Below, piece by piece: positions 25,073 through 35,018 of a stretch of 64,000 nucleotides of DNA (within the stretch, counting starts at the first letter, position 1; the number at the start of each line of letters is the position of its first letter). The notes beneath the pieces are model-generated. The model saw nothing but the letters and a program-made list of their open reading frames with translations, made no database searches and had not been told where the DNA came from. This stretch comes from Paenochrobactrum glaciei (GTDB taxonomy: Bacteria > Pseudomonadota > Alphaproteobacteria > Rhizobiales > Rhizobiaceae). The stretch covers positions 248,001-312,000 of the forward strand of contig NZ_BAAADE010000002.1 in the NCBI RefSeq assembly GCF_039522165.1, given 5' to 3'. A program made the position numbers and the translations under genes.

Positions 25073-26806
25073 ATGACCATCAATCTGCAAAAGCCAGATA
25101 TTACAGAGCTGAAGCCTCGTATCACCGTTTTCGGTGTTGGCGGTGGCGGCGGTAACGCAGTCAACAACATGATCAATGCCGGTCTTCGTGGCGTTGATTT
25201 TGTGGTTGCCAACACAGACGCTCAGGCGCTGACTATGTCACGCTCAGACCGGATCATTCAGCTCGGTGCTGCTGTGACTGAAGGCCTTGGCGCGGGTTCG
25301 CAGCCGGAAGTCGGTCGCGCAGCTGCTGAAGAGTGCATCGATGAAATCGTTGATCACCTGAACGGCACTCATATGTGCTTTGTCACCGCCGGTATGGGTG
25401 GTGGTACCGGTACAGGTGCAGCGCCTGTTGTTGCCCGTGCCGCCCGTGATCGTGGTATTCTGACTGTTGGTGTTGTGACCAAGCCTTTCCATTTTGAAGG
25501 CCAGCGTCGCATGAAAACCGCTGATCTGGGAATAGAAGAGCTTCAGAAGAACGTCGATACACTGATCGTTATTCCGAACCAGAACCTGTTCCGCATTGCC
25601 AATGACAAAACCACTTTTGCTGACGCTTTTGCGATGGCGGATCAGGTGCTCTATTCAGGCGTTGCCTGCATCACTGACCTGATGGTTAAAGAAGGCCTCA
25701 TCAACCTCGACTTCGCTGACGTTCGCGCTGTTATGCGTGAAATGGGCAAGGCGATGATGGGTACCGGTGAAGCTTCCGGTGAAGGTCGTGCGATTGCAGC
25801 TGCTGAAGCAGCGATTGCTAATCCGCTTCTCGACGAAACATCAATGCGCGGTGCACGCGGCCTGTTGATCTCCATCACCGGTGGTCGTGATATGACCCTG
25901 TTTGAAGTGGATGAAGCAGCAACCCGTATCCGTGAAGAAGTTGATCAGGATGCAAACATCATCCTCGGTGCAACATTTGATGAAGGTCTCGAAGGCGTTA
26001 TCCGCGTTTCTGTTGTGGCGACCGGCATCGACAAACAGATCGGAGATGCGGCGCCTGCGCCGCTGGAATTTCGTCAACAACAGCCAGTAAAGCCAGCTGC
26101 ACCTAAGCCTGCACCACATGGCGCATTGCGTCCGCCTGTACAGGTTGAACAGCCTGCACAGCCACGCACTGTAGAAGCTGCCGTTGCTCCGCAGAACACC
26201 CAGACTGCACAGGCAGAAATGCCTTTCTATCAGGGTGAGGACGACCAGTCTTTCCGTCCTGCAAGCCGTATTTTCCAGGCTCCGACACCGGAAAGCATGG
26301 ATGCTCGTGCACAGGCTCCACGTCAGCAAGCACCTCAGGCTCAGCATGCGCCACAGGTTCAGCTGCACACACAGCAGCAACAACAGGTTCAGCCACAGTA
26401 TCATCAGCCGCAGATGGAACAGCCAGCCGCGCAGCCGCAGCCGCGCCCGGCTCCACGTATGCCTTCGGTGTCTGACTTTCCTCCGGTGGTTCAAGCGGAA
26501 CTGAATGCACGCCGTGCTCCGGCACCTGCACAGGAAGAGCGCAGCCCTAAAGGCTTGCTCAACCGTCTGATGAGTGGTCTGACCCGTCGTGAAGAAGAGC
26601 AGCCAGCTGCTCGTCTGGAACCGGCACAGGGTCGTGCAGAGCCAGGTATGCGTCCGCAGGAAACCCGCCGTCCGCTGTCGCAGGATGCGTCGATCTACGC
26701 TCCACGCCGCGCTCAGCTGAACGAACAGGCTCCTCGCCAGCAGCGTCCTGTTTCTGAGGAAGACCAGCTGGAAATTCCGGCATTCCTGCGTCGTCAGTCA
26801 AACTAA
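25073..26806 (+). CDS. ftsZ: Cell division protein FtsZ with long linker
   Basis: FtsZ is the tubulin-like GTPase that forms the Z ring. Residues about 15-320 are the GTPase core, with the tubulin signature GGGTGTG at 109-115 and the NTDAQAL stretch. A long linker follows (about 325-560), very rich in Gln, Pro and Ala, including QQQQ runs. The last dozen residues (LEIPAFLRRQSN, about 566-577) are the conserved peptide that binds FtsA and other partners. The total of 577 residues is far above the 383 of E. coli but usual for Rhizobiales. A strong terminator follows, ending the dcw cluster. Confidence 0.98.
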   Translation: MTINLQKPDITELKPRITVFGVGGGGGNAVNNMINAGLRGVDFVVANTDAQALTMSRSDRIIQLGAAVTEGLGAGSQPEVGRAAAEECIDEIVDHLNGTHMCFVTAGMGGGTGTGAAPVVARAARDRGILTVGVVTKPFHFEGQRRMKTADLGIEELQKNVDTLIVIPNQNLFRIANDKTTFADAFAMADQVLYSGVACITDLMVKEGLINLDFADVRAVMREMGKAMMGTGEASGEGRAIAAAEAAIANPLLDETSMRGARGLLISITGGRDMTLFEVDEAATRIREEVDQDANIILGATFDEGLEGVIRVSVVATGIDKQIGDAAPAPLEFRQQQPVKPAAPKPAPHGALRPPVQVEQPAQPRTVEAAVAPQNTQTAQAEMPFYQGEDDQSFRPASRIFQAPTPESMDARAQAPRQQAPQAQHAPQVQLHTQQQQQVQPQYHQPQMEQPAAQPQPRPAPRMPSVSDFPPVVQAELNARRAPAPAQEERSPKGLLNRLMSGLTRREEEQPAARLEPAQGRAEPGMRPQETRRPLSQDASIYAPRRAQLNEQAPRQQRPVSEEDQLEIPAFLRRQSN

Positions 26807-26825
26807 GCTGATGTGCATTTAATCC

Positions 26826-26862
26826 AAAAGCCCTTCCGATAGATATCGGGAGGGCTTTTTTT
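26826..26862 (+). terminator. Rho-independent terminator after ftsZ
   Basis: AAAGCCCTTCCGATA pairs with TATCGGGAGGGCTTT around a short loop (26827-26856), followed by a run of T. Confidence 0.92.
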
Positions 26863-27086
26863 ATGATGGCTGTGAGGGGATGTGGCTTCTCAAGTAAAGA
26901 TAAAAATGCGTTATTTCTTGTGAGCGGACAGGGCGTATTTTTATATTTATAAATAAGTTGTGGCGCTTTATCGCGCTCGGGCATGATTTGGCCGCAATAT
27001 CGTTTATGCCTAAAGATAGATTATATCGGACAGATGCTTTAGAGGTTTGTCCGGTAATGATAACACGAAAATTCGGATGATGCCTG

Positions 27087-27956
27087 ATGACCTTACAGCC
27101 ATTTCAACAAACCCTTGCAAAGCCGGTGATGCTTGCTGGCGTGGGTGTGCATAGCGGCAAGGTCGCCAATGTGGAATTTATACCGGCTGTAGAAAACAGC
27201 GGTATTGTTTTTGTTCGTGAAGGCGCTGACGGCACACAGCATCGTTTTGCAGCCCATGCGGATCAGGTTGGTTCCACCGATTTGTCGACGACACTTGGCA
27301 CAGGCGATATTCGTATCCATACGATCGAACATCTGATGTCTGCTGTCTCGGCGCTTGGTCTTGATAATCTGGAGATTATGCTGGACGGCGCAGAAGTGCC
27401 GATTTTGGATGGCTCATCGCTTGATTTCGTTAATGCTTTTGAAACATCAGGCATTGAAACCCAGTCTGTCAAACGTAAACATATACGCGTTTTGAAACCG
27501 GTACGTATTGAACATAACGGTTCCTGGGCTGAGTTTGTGCCTTATGACGGCGTGCATTATGATGTGGAGATTGAATTTGCTTCTCCTGTCATCGGACGGC
27601 AAAAATTTGCTTCCCAGATGAATGCTGATGTTTTCAAAACGGATATTGCACCTGCACGCACTTTTGGCTTTATGAAAGATGTTGAAGCCTTATGGACAGC
27701 TGGTCTGGCGCTGGGCTCTTCTTTGGAAAATTCATTGGTCATCGGTCATGATGATACGATTATTAATGAAGGTGGCCTGCGTCTGGAAAATGAATTTGTT
27801 CGCCATAAGACATTGGATGCCATCGGTGATCTGGCCATGCTGGGTGCACCGTTTATTGGTAGCTTCCGTTCTTTCCGTGGCGGGCATAAAATGAATTCTC
27901 ATGTGGTGAAGGCGCTGTTGGCTGATCCTTCCACTCATGAAATTGTTGAGGTTTAA
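27087..27956 (+). CDS. lpxC: UDP-3-O-acyl-N-acetylglucosamine deacetylase
   Basis: LpxC carries out the committed step of lipid A synthesis, a zinc-dependent deacetylation. The 289-residue protein has the zinc-binding elements TIEHLMSA (first His), and EFVRHKTLDAIGDLAMLG, which supplies the second His and the Asp, plus the catalytic loop FRGGHKMNSHVVKALL near the end. It is preceded by a 280-base gap after the ftsZ terminator, so it has its own promoter. Its location between ftsZ and bamD is typical of Rhizobiales. Confidence 0.97.
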   Translation: MTLQPFQQTLAKPVMLAGVGVHSGKVANVEFIPAVENSGIVFVREGADGTQHRFAAHADQVGSTDLSTTLGTGDIRIHTIEHLMSAVSALGLDNLEIMLDGAEVPILDGSSLDFVNAFETSGIETQSVKRKHIRVLKPVRIEHNGSWAEFVPYDGVHYDVEIEFASPVIGRQKFASQMNADVFKTDIAPARTFGFMKDVEALWTAGLALGSSLENSLVIGHDDTIINEGGLRLENEFVRHKTLDAIGDLAMLGAPFIGSFRSFRGGHKMNSHVVKALLADPSTHEIVEV

Positions 27957-28286
27957 CAAGCCGAATTTGGTTTGTTTCATTGATTGGCTTGGTTTTGACA
28001 ATCAGAAAATGGCATATAAATGCGGAGCGTTTTACGCATCTAACTGTTTAAAACTGGCTTTTTGAGTGAAAAATCCGCACTGCCAAGGTTAAGATGTCTT
28101 TAATATCATTGCTGAATGAGTTGGCTTGTGATTTATGGACATCCAATAGATTCAATATTGCATCCTTTATATTTTCACGATTTTCGTGTTAAGGATGTGA
28201 TCAGACCATATGATGCACCGGACGCTGAAACTTGTGATGGTGCATTATTCTTGTCTTAATGACGCTGCCAGAAGGCCGGAGACCGC
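27957..28286 (+). other. 330-base gap between lpxC and bamD
   Basis: No gene is visible. A possible promoter lies at about 27993-28019 (TTGACA then TATAAA), but the spacing is only 14 bases. Near 28212-28246, GATGCACC pairs with GGTGCATT across a 19-base loop. The region is AT-rich and probably holds the bamD promoter. Confidence 0.4.
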
Positions 28287-29150
28287 ATGACGAGTTTCAA
28301 ATTCCCGGTAAATAAAGCAACCGCAATGCTTGTGGGAACGGTTGCCGTGGTTGCAATCCTTTCAGGTTGTGCCAGCAAAGATGACGATATTGATCTGTCA
28401 AAATATGTTGAAACCATCGATGCGCCGGATAAGCTTTACAATGAAGCGCTGGCAAATCTTGAAGGTGGACGTCTGGGCGAAGCTGCGAAGAAATTTGCCG
28501 CCATTGACCGTCAGCATCCTTACACCGAATGGGCACGCAAATCGCTCGTGATGGGCGCATTTACCAATTACCGTCAGGGCAATTACGAAGAAGCCATCAG
28601 CATGTCGAAGCGTTATAACACGCTTTACCCGACATCGCCTGAATCAGCTTATGCTTATTACATTATCGGTTTGAGCTATTTCCGTCAGATCCCTGACGTG
28701 ACCCGCGATCAGGCAGCCAGCAAGCGCGCTATTGGTGCGATGCAGGAAGTGATCGATCGTTATCCGGATAGTGAATATGTCGAGGATGCCAAAACGAAAA
28801 TCCGTTTTGCCCGCGACCAGCTGGCCGGTAAAGAAATGCAGGTCGGTCGCTACTATCTCGAGCGTAAAGACTATCTGGCGGCGGTAAAGCGTTTCCGTGG
28901 TGTGGTGGAAGAATATTCCAACACGCGTCACGTTGAAGAAGCGCTCGCACGTTTGGTTGAAGCCTATTATGCATTGGGTCTGACCAGTGAAGCGCAGATG
29001 GCTGCATCGGTGCTCGGTCAGAACTATCCGGACAGCCAGTGGTATAAAGATAGCTACAAGCTGTTGCAGTCGGGTGGTTTGGAGCCTCGCAATAATAGTG
29101 GTTCATGGTTGTCTAAAGCTGGCGCGCTGATTACCGGCGGCGGCGCATAA
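28287..29150 (+). CDS. bamD: Outer membrane protein assembly factor BamD
   Basis: BamD is the essential lipoprotein of the BAM complex that folds beta-barrel proteins into the outer membrane. The 287-residue protein has a lipoprotein signal ending AILSGC and then five tetratricopeptide-like helical pairs (LYNEALANLEGGRLGEAAKKFAAI, YEEAISMSKRYNTLYP, and so on), the YfiO/ComL layout. GGCCGGAGA precedes the ATG. It is 13 bases upstream of recN and likely co-transcribed, a conserved arrangement in Rhizobiales without an obvious functional reason. Confidence 0.95.
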   Translation: MTSFKFPVNKATAMLVGTVAVVAILSGCASKDDDIDLSKYVETIDAPDKLYNEALANLEGGRLGEAAKKFAAIDRQHPYTEWARKSLVMGAFTNYRQGNYEEAISMSKRYNTLYPTSPESAYAYYIIGLSYFRQIPDVTRDQAASKRAIGAMQEVIDRYPDSEYVEDAKTKIRFARDQLAGKEMQVGRYYLERKDYLAAVKRFRGVVEEYSNTRHVEEALARLVEAYYALGLTSEAQMAASVLGQNYPDSQWYKDSYKLLQSGGLEPRNNSGSWLSKAGALITGGGA

Positions 29151-29163
29151 AGAAAAGCACCTC

Positions 29164-30843
29164 ATGCTGTCGCACCTCTCGATCCGCGATATAGTTCTGA
29201 TTGAAAGGCTTGATATTGAATTCAGCAATGGACTTTCTGTGCTTACCGGTGAGACCGGTGCGGGGAAGTCTATTCTGCTGGATTCTTTATCTCTGGCACT
29301 TGGGGCTCGTGGCGACGCATCATTGGTGCGTCACGGTGCCGATCAGGGGCAGGTAACAGCTGTTTTTGATGTGCCGGCCAAACATCCGGCACGTATTTTC
29401 CTGAACCAAAACGGTTTGGAAGATGATGGCGATATTATTTTGCGCCGTGTCCAGTCCGGTGATGGCCGTACCCGCGTTTTCATCAATGATCAGGTGGCAA
29501 GTGTAACGCTTTTGCGTGAACTTGGCCGCAGACTTGTTGAAATCCACGGTCAGCATGATGACCGTGCTTTGGTGGATATTGATATTCATCGCAGCCTGCT
29601 TGACGCTTTTGGCGGCTTGGATAGCCAGACGGAAGTGGTGCGGGAGAAGTTTAAAAGCTGGCGTGATGCTGAACAGGCATTAAACCGCCACCGTGCCAAA
29701 GTGGAAGCCGCAGAGCGCGAAGGCGATTATTTGCGTGCCTCCGTTGAGGAGCTGGACAAGCTTAATCCGCAAATTGGTGAAGAAGACGAGCTGGCAGAAC
29801 GCCGCGCGGTGATGATGAAATCCGAACGTATTGCTTCTGATGTCAATGAAGCCAATGATTTATTGTCGGGGCAGGGGTCACCGGTTCCCTCACTTGCCAG
29901 TCTTGTGCGCCGCTTGGAGCGCAAAGCGCCTGAAGCCCCGCAGCTGTTAGAACCGGTTATCAATGCGATTGATGAAGCGCTGGACAAGCTGGCGCTGGCG
30001 CAAGACGGTATTGAAGCAGCCATCCGTGCGATTGATTTTGATCCGCGCTTGCAGGAGCAGGTCGAAGAGCGCCTTTTTGCGCTTCGTGCCGCAGCGCGCA
30101 AATATTCGGTGCCGGTCAGCGAATTGCCGGCCTTGCGTGACAAAATGGATGCCGATCTGGTTGATCTTGATGCAGGCGCTGAAAAGCTTGAAAAGCTGGA
30201 AGCTGAAGCGATTGTTACCAAGAAAGCCTATGATGATGTGGCCAAGGCCTTGTCAGCCGCACGTCATGAAACGGCTGGGCATCTGAAAGCTGCCGTGATG
30301 GCTGAGTTGCCAGCCTTGAAGCTGGAACGCGCAGAGTTTATCGTTGAAATGACTACAGATACTGAAAGCCGCAGTGCTGAAGGTATTGATATTGTGGAAT
30401 ATTGGGTGCGCACCAATCCGGGCACCCGTGCCGGACCGATGATGAAAGTCGCGTCAGGCGGCGAATTATCACGTTTCTTGCTGGCTTTGAAAGTGGCGCT
30501 TGCTGATCGTGGTTCTGCACCCACATTGGTGTTTGACGAAATCGATACGGGTGTTGGCGGTGCGGTGGCCGATGCGATTGGTCAGCGTTTATCGCGCCTG
30601 TCGTCGCGTGTGCAGGTCTTGTCGGTGACCCATGCTCCGCAAGTGGCGGCACGCGCTTCAACGCATTTTCTGATTGCTAAATCAGCAGATAAGAGCGACC
30701 GCGTCAGCACCTCCATCCGGGTGATGGAAACGGCCGAGCGTCAGGAAGAAATCGCCCGTATGCTGGCCGGTGCCAGCGTCACGGATGAAGCCCGCGCTGC
30801 TGCCGAGCGACTGCTTGGCGAGAATAGCAAGGTTAAAGCCTGA
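29164..30843 (+). CDS. recN: DNA repair protein RecN
   Basis: RecN is an SMC-like ATPase that helps repair double-strand breaks. The 559-residue protein has the Walker A motif GETGAGKS near residue 29, a central coiled-coil half (about 150-350), and a C-terminal head with the ABC signature VASGGELSRFLLALK and Walker B LVFDEIDTGVGG. I saw no GTTC-N7-GTTC SOS box near it or near bamD, unlike uvrD in this window. Confidence 0.96.
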   Translation: MLSHLSIRDIVLIERLDIEFSNGLSVLTGETGAGKSILLDSLSLALGARGDASLVRHGADQGQVTAVFDVPAKHPARIFLNQNGLEDDGDIILRRVQSGDGRTRVFINDQVASVTLLRELGRRLVEIHGQHDDRALVDIDIHRSLLDAFGGLDSQTEVVREKFKSWRDAEQALNRHRAKVEAAEREGDYLRASVEELDKLNPQIGEEDELAERRAVMMKSERIASDVNEANDLLSGQGSPVPSLASLVRRLERKAPEAPQLLEPVINAIDEALDKLALAQDGIEAAIRAIDFDPRLQEQVEERLFALRAAARKYSVPVSELPALRDKMDADLVDLDAGAEKLEKLEAEAIVTKKAYDDVAKALSAARHETAGHLKAAVMAELPALKLERAEFIVEMTTDTESRSAEGIDIVEYWVRTNPGTRAGPMMKVASGGELSRFLLALKVALADRGSAPTLVFDEIDTGVGGAVADAIGQRLSRLSSRVQVLSVTHAPQVAARASTHFLIAKSADKSDRVSTSIRVMETAERQEEIARMLAGASVTDEARAAAERLLGENSKVKA

Positions 30844-30940
30844 ACTTCAAATGTCTGATTATTAACATGCGTGGCGTATCGGATGAGAGCATTGTCCGGT
30901 AAACTCTGCGATATATTCAATTGATTCCTGCGGAACGGTA

Positions 30941-33100
30941 ATGAGTGAAATTTCTTTTGATCATATGAGCGAACAAGATGCGGCTTTGGAACTGGAGCGG
31001 CTGGCAAAGCTCATAGCCTATCATGATGAGCGCTATCATGGGAATGATCAGCCGGAAATTTCAGATGCCGATTATGATGCGCTTAAGCGTCGTAATGAGG
31101 CGATTGAAAAGCTTTACCCGCAGCTTATTCGCGCTGATAGTCCGTCCCGTAAGGTAGGTTCTGCGCCCGCAGCAGGCTTTACCCAAGTGACCCATGCACG
31201 CGCGATGTTGTCCCTTGATAATGCATTTTCGGATGAAGATGTGGGTGATTTTGTCGGAAGTATTTATCGCTTTTTGGGACGTTTGCCGGATAATTCAATT
31301 GCGTTTACCGCAGAGCCGAAAATTGATGGGCTTTCCCTGTCACTGCGTTATGAAGGTCGCAAACTGGTTACGGCTGCTACACGCGGCGATGGCACCACGG
31401 GTGAAAATGTAACCGCCAATATTTTGACCATTAAAGAAATTCCGCAAACATTGCCTGCATCAGCACCTGATATTGTTGAGGTGCGCGGCGAAGTCTATAT
31501 GGCGAAAAGCGACTTTCTGGCGCTTAACGAACAAATGGCGGCGGAAGGCAAGCAGACCTATGTCAACCCGCGCAATACCGCTGCGGGCTCGTTGCGTCAG
31601 CTTGATCCGAAAGTGACAGCCAGCCGTAAGTTACGCTTTTTTGCCTATGCATGGGGTGAGATGTCGGTGATGCCGGCAGATACACAATCCGGTATGGTGG
31701 CATTGTTTCAAGAATGGGGTTTTTGTACCAATCCGCTGACCCAGCGTTTGACGAGCATTGAAGCTATCATTGCGCACTACAATCATATCGGTTTGGAACG
31801 CGCGCAGCTTGATTATGATATCGACGGCGTTGTTTATAAAGTCGATGATTTGAAATTGCAGGAACGTTTGGGCTTCCGTTCGCGCAGCCCGCGCTGGGCA
31901 ATTGCTCATAAATTTCCGGCAGAACAGGCAACCACCATTTTGCGTGGCATTGATATTCAGGTCGGGCGCACAGGTGTGTTGACCCCCGTGGCGCGTCTCA
32001 CACCAATCACGGTGGGTGGTGTGGTTGTCACCAATGCCACCTTGCACAATGAGGACTATATTAAAGGTATCGGCCAGAAGGGTGAGCCGTTGCGCGAAGG
32101 GCGCGATATTCGTATTGGTGACACCGTGATTGTGCAGCGTGCCGGTGATGTTATCCCGCAGATTGTCGATGTGGTGCTGAGCGAACGACCTAGCGATGCT
32201 GTGCCATTTCAGTTCCCGCATAAATGTCCGGTCTGTGACAGCCATGCCGTGCGTGAAGAAGGCGAGGCCGCATGGCGCTGCACCGGTGGTTTGATTTGTG
32301 AAGCGCAGGCGGTGGAGCGTATCCGCCATTTTGTGTCGCGCAATGCTTTCGATATTGAGGGCCTCGGCGAAAAGCAGGTGGAGTTCTTCTTCCATGCGGA
32401 AGATGAAAGTTTAAAAATTCGCACACCTGCCGATATTTTCACGCTGGAAAAACGCCAGAGCCAGTCACTGCTGAAAAAGCTAGAGAATATCGAAGGCTTT
32501 GGTGCGGTTTCGGTTAAAAAACTATATGCCGCGATCAATGAGCGACGCGAGATCGCGTTAAGCCGCTTTTTGTTTGGTCTGGGGATTCGTCATGTCGGTG
32601 AAGTGGGTGCCAAACGTCTGGCACGTAGCTATGGTTCTTATCAGGCTTTGGCCGATAGTGTGAAGGCAGCTCAAGCACCGCGCGAAGGTGTCAAAGGCGA
32701 CAAGGGCAATGAAGCATGGCAGGAACTGACCAATGTGGAAGGCATTGGACAGATTGTTGCTGAGGCGATTGTCGAATTTTATCACGAGCCCCATAATATT
32801 GCGGTGCTGGATGCACTGCTGGCTGAGGTTACACCGCTTGATGAAGCCGCACCTGTTGCGACTGGTTCACCGGTTGAAGGCAAGACAATTGTCTTTACCG
32901 GCTCGCTGGAAAAGATGTCGCGTGATGAAGCAAAAGCCATGGCTGATCGTTATGGTGCCAAGGTGGCCGGATCTGTTTCAAAGAAAACCGATCTGGTGGT
33001 GGCAGGGCCGGGGGCTGGCTCCAAGCTTGCCAAGGCACAGGAACTGGGCATCGAAGTGATTGATGAAGATGCGTGGTTTGTGCTGGTCGGCGAAGCTTAA
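30941..33100 (+). CDS. ligA: NAD-dependent DNA ligase
   Basis: LigA seals nicks in DNA during replication and repair. The 719-residue protein has the full set of domains: an N-terminal Ia domain, the adenylation domain with catalytic K127 in EPKIDGLSL, an OB fold, a four-cysteine zinc finger (CPVC...C...C near 425-450), helix-hairpin-helix repeats, and a C-terminal BRCT domain starting PVEGKTIVFTGSL. It has a separate terminator shared with the convergent aminopeptidase gene. The length is slightly above that of E. coli LigA (671). Confidence 0.97.
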   Translation: MSEISFDHMSEQDAALELERLAKLIAYHDERYHGNDQPEISDADYDALKRRNEAIEKLYPQLIRADSPSRKVGSAPAAGFTQVTHARAMLSLDNAFSDEDVGDFVGSIYRFLGRLPDNSIAFTAEPKIDGLSLSLRYEGRKLVTAATRGDGTTGENVTANILTIKEIPQTLPASAPDIVEVRGEVYMAKSDFLALNEQMAAEGKQTYVNPRNTAAGSLRQLDPKVTASRKLRFFAYAWGEMSVMPADTQSGMVALFQEWGFCTNPLTQRLTSIEAIIAHYNHIGLERAQLDYDIDGVVYKVDDLKLQERLGFRSRSPRWAIAHKFPAEQATTILRGIDIQVGRTGVLTPVARLTPITVGGVVVTNATLHNEDYIKGIGQKGEPLREGRDIRIGDTVIVQRAGDVIPQIVDVVLSERPSDAVPFQFPHKCPVCDSHAVREEGEAAWRCTGGLICEAQAVERIRHFVSRNAFDIEGLGEKQVEFFFHAEDESLKIRTPADIFTLEKRQSQSLLKKLENIEGFGAVSVKKLYAAINERREIALSRFLFGLGIRHVGEVGAKRLARSYGSYQALADSVKAAQAPREGVKGDKGNEAWQELTNVEGIGQIVAEAIVEFYHEPHNIAVLDALLAEVTPLDEAAPVATGSPVEGKTIVFTGSLEKMSRDEAKAMADRYGAKVAGSVSKKTDLVVAGPGAGSKLAKAQELGIEVIDEDAWFVLVGEA

Positions 33101-33126
33101 AAGCATATTTCAGGTTCAGGATATGA

Positions 33127-33161
33127 AAACACCGGCTCTGCTATCAGAGCCGGTGTTTTTT
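33127..33161. terminator. Bidirectional terminator between ligA and the aminopeptidase gene
   Basis: A perfect stem, AAACACCGGCTCTG with CAGAGCCGGTGTTT around CTAT, has T runs in both readings. The convergent genes stop 27 bases before and 7 bases after it. Confidence 0.93.
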
Positions 33162-33167
33162 GTTTGT

Positions 33168-35000
33168 CTAAAGAGGTTTGGTCGCCTCTATGAGCCATTC
33201 GCTGGCTGACTTATTCATATGCGGTGTCAGCTTTTCGCGTACCTGCTGGTGATAATGATTGAGCCATTCAATCTCTTCAGGAGAAAGCAGAGCTTTATCA
33301 ATCAGGCGCAGATCAATCGGGCAGAAGGTAAGGGTTTCAAAACCCATCATCGGCAGATCGCCGCCTTCCGGCACTGTGGCTTCGGTGACAATAATCAGGT
33401 TTTCAATGCGAATGCCGAATGAGCCCGGCTTGTAATAGCCCGGTTCATTGGAGCAGATCATGCCAGCCATCAGCTCCTGATCGCCGCGTTTGGAAATGCT
33501 TTGCGGCCCTTCATGCACGGACAGATAAGAGCCGACACCGTGGCCGGTGCCGTGACCGTAATCGAAGCCTTGTTTCCAAAGGGCAATACGTGCAAGCGCG
33601 TCAATGTCCTGTCCGCGGGTGCCTTTTGGAAAGCGCGCTGTGGAAATGGCAATCATGCCTTTCAGTACCAGCGTAAAGGCACGTTTTTTCTCAGATGTTA
33701 CATCGCCGATGGCAACCGAGCGGGTAATGTCGGTGGTGCCGTCACGATATTGGCCGCCGGAATCAATCAGATAGACATCACCATTTTCAAACTGACGGTT
33801 GGTGTCAGTATTGACGCGGTAATGGATGATGGCGCCATTAGGACCGCTGCCGGAGATGCTGTCGAAGGATAATTCTTCCAACGGCATCTGAAAATCTTTG
33901 CCGACCTCTGCACGGCATTCTTCTAATTTTTGTGCCGCAGAAATTTCGCTTAAATTTTCCGGCTTTTGTGCATCCAGCCATGAGAGGAAGCGCACCATCG
34001 CAACACCGTCACGCTCATGTGCGGTACGGCTGCCGTCAAGTTCAGCTTTGTTTTTAATGGCGCGTGGCAGGCGTGCCGGATCTTTACCGCTGATATAAGA
34101 GCCATTCGCGCCTTCAATGATGAGGCGGAATTTTTCTGCCGCCAGCGCCGGATCAAGCATGAAAATTTCACCCGCTTGTGTGCGTTTGGTCAAAGCTGCT
34201 TCAAGGCTTGACGGTTCGCATAAAGTGGCAAGCTGGGTGAGGTAGGCACGCGGTTCAATGGCAAGCTTGCGCTCATCAATGAAAATCTGCGGTGCCTCAG
34301 TGCTTGATAGAATAACAAAGCAAAGCGGCAACGGCGTGTTGGAAACATCTTTGCCGCGAATGTTGAAAACCCAGGCCGCTGATGACGGATCGGTCAAAAT
34401 GGTGGCCGTGGCAGCCGTTTGGCCAAGTGCCTTTTGCATCAGGGCGATTTTTTCGGATGCTTCCTGACCCGAATAGCGTGCCGGTTGAATGGTAACCGGT
34501 GCCAATGGTGCAGCAGGGCGGTCTTGCCAGACCTGATCCACCAGATTGTTCTCAAGTGCTACCAAGCGCCCGCCATTGGCTTCAAGGCTGCTGCGTAAAG
34601 CTGCGGCTTCATTGATAGTGTGCAGCCACGGATCAAAGCCGATGACCAAACCTTTGCCATTGGCTTTCAGCCATGTGGCCGGTGGATTGGTAATAAGGCT
34701 TTCAATAGTAAAAATTGCCGGATCGGTTTGAGTTGCCGCCTGCAATTCATAACGGCCATCCACAAACAGCAAAGCGCTGTCTTTTAAAATAAGGGCTGCA
34801 CCTGCCGAGCCGGTGAAACCGGTGAGCCAGCCAAGACGCTGTGCGCTTTCCGGCACATATTCGCCCTGATGTTCATCAGCACGCGGCACCAGAAAACCAT
34901 CAATTTGGTTTTCTGCCATCAGTTTGCGCACATTGGCAACGCGTGGCTTGGCATGAGAAGGATCTGATTTGACTTCAAATGACTGAAATGTCTGGCTCAT
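33168..35000 (-). CDS. Xaa-Pro aminopeptidase (M24B family)
   Basis: This 610-residue enzyme has the three-domain form of eukaryote-like aminopeptidase P: two creatinase-type N-terminal domains (the first starts near RVANVRKLMAENQIDGFLVP) and a C-terminal metallopeptidase pita-bread domain. Dinuclear metal ligands are seen as Asp in LIDSGGQYRDGTTDITR (two), His in GHGTGHGVGSYLSVHE, Glu in CSNEPGYY and Glu in IRIENLI. It removes an N-terminal residue preceding proline, in the cytoplasm. It is 18 bases downstream of prmA on the same strand, so the two probably share a transcript. Confidence 0.93.
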   Translation of the reverse strand: MSQTFQSFEVKSDPSHAKPRVANVRKLMAENQIDGFLVPRADEHQGEYVPESAQRLGWLTGFTGSAGAALILKDSALLFVDGRYELQAATQTDPAIFTIESLITNPPATWLKANGKGLVIGFDPWLHTINEAAALRSSLEANGGRLVALENNLVDQVWQDRPAAPLAPVTIQPARYSGQEASEKIALMQKALGQTAATATILTDPSSAAWVFNIRGKDVSNTPLPLCFVILSSTEAPQIFIDERKLAIEPRAYLTQLATLCEPSSLEAALTKRTQAGEIFMLDPALAAEKFRLIIEGANGSYISGKDPARLPRAIKNKAELDGSRTAHERDGVAMVRFLSWLDAQKPENLSEISAAQKLEECRAEVGKDFQMPLEELSFDSISGSGPNGAIIHYRVNTDTNRQFENGDVYLIDSGGQYRDGTTDITRSVAIGDVTSEKKRAFTLVLKGMIAISTARFPKGTRGQDIDALARIALWKQGFDYGHGTGHGVGSYLSVHEGPQSISKRGDQELMAGMICSNEPGYYKPGSFGIRIENLIIVTEATVPEGGDLPMMGFETLTFCPIDLRLIDKALLSPEEIEWLNHYHQQVREKLTPHMNKSASEWLIEATKPL

Positions 35001-35018
35001 AATTGCCTCTTTGAAAAA

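Noticed and set aside
25841..26531. Long minus-strand frames opposite ftsZ (142 and 217 codons)
   Set aside because: They mirror the Gln/Pro-rich linker codons of ftsZ and have no family features. Similar antisense frames opposite murC, ligA and the GH25 gene were dropped for the same reason.
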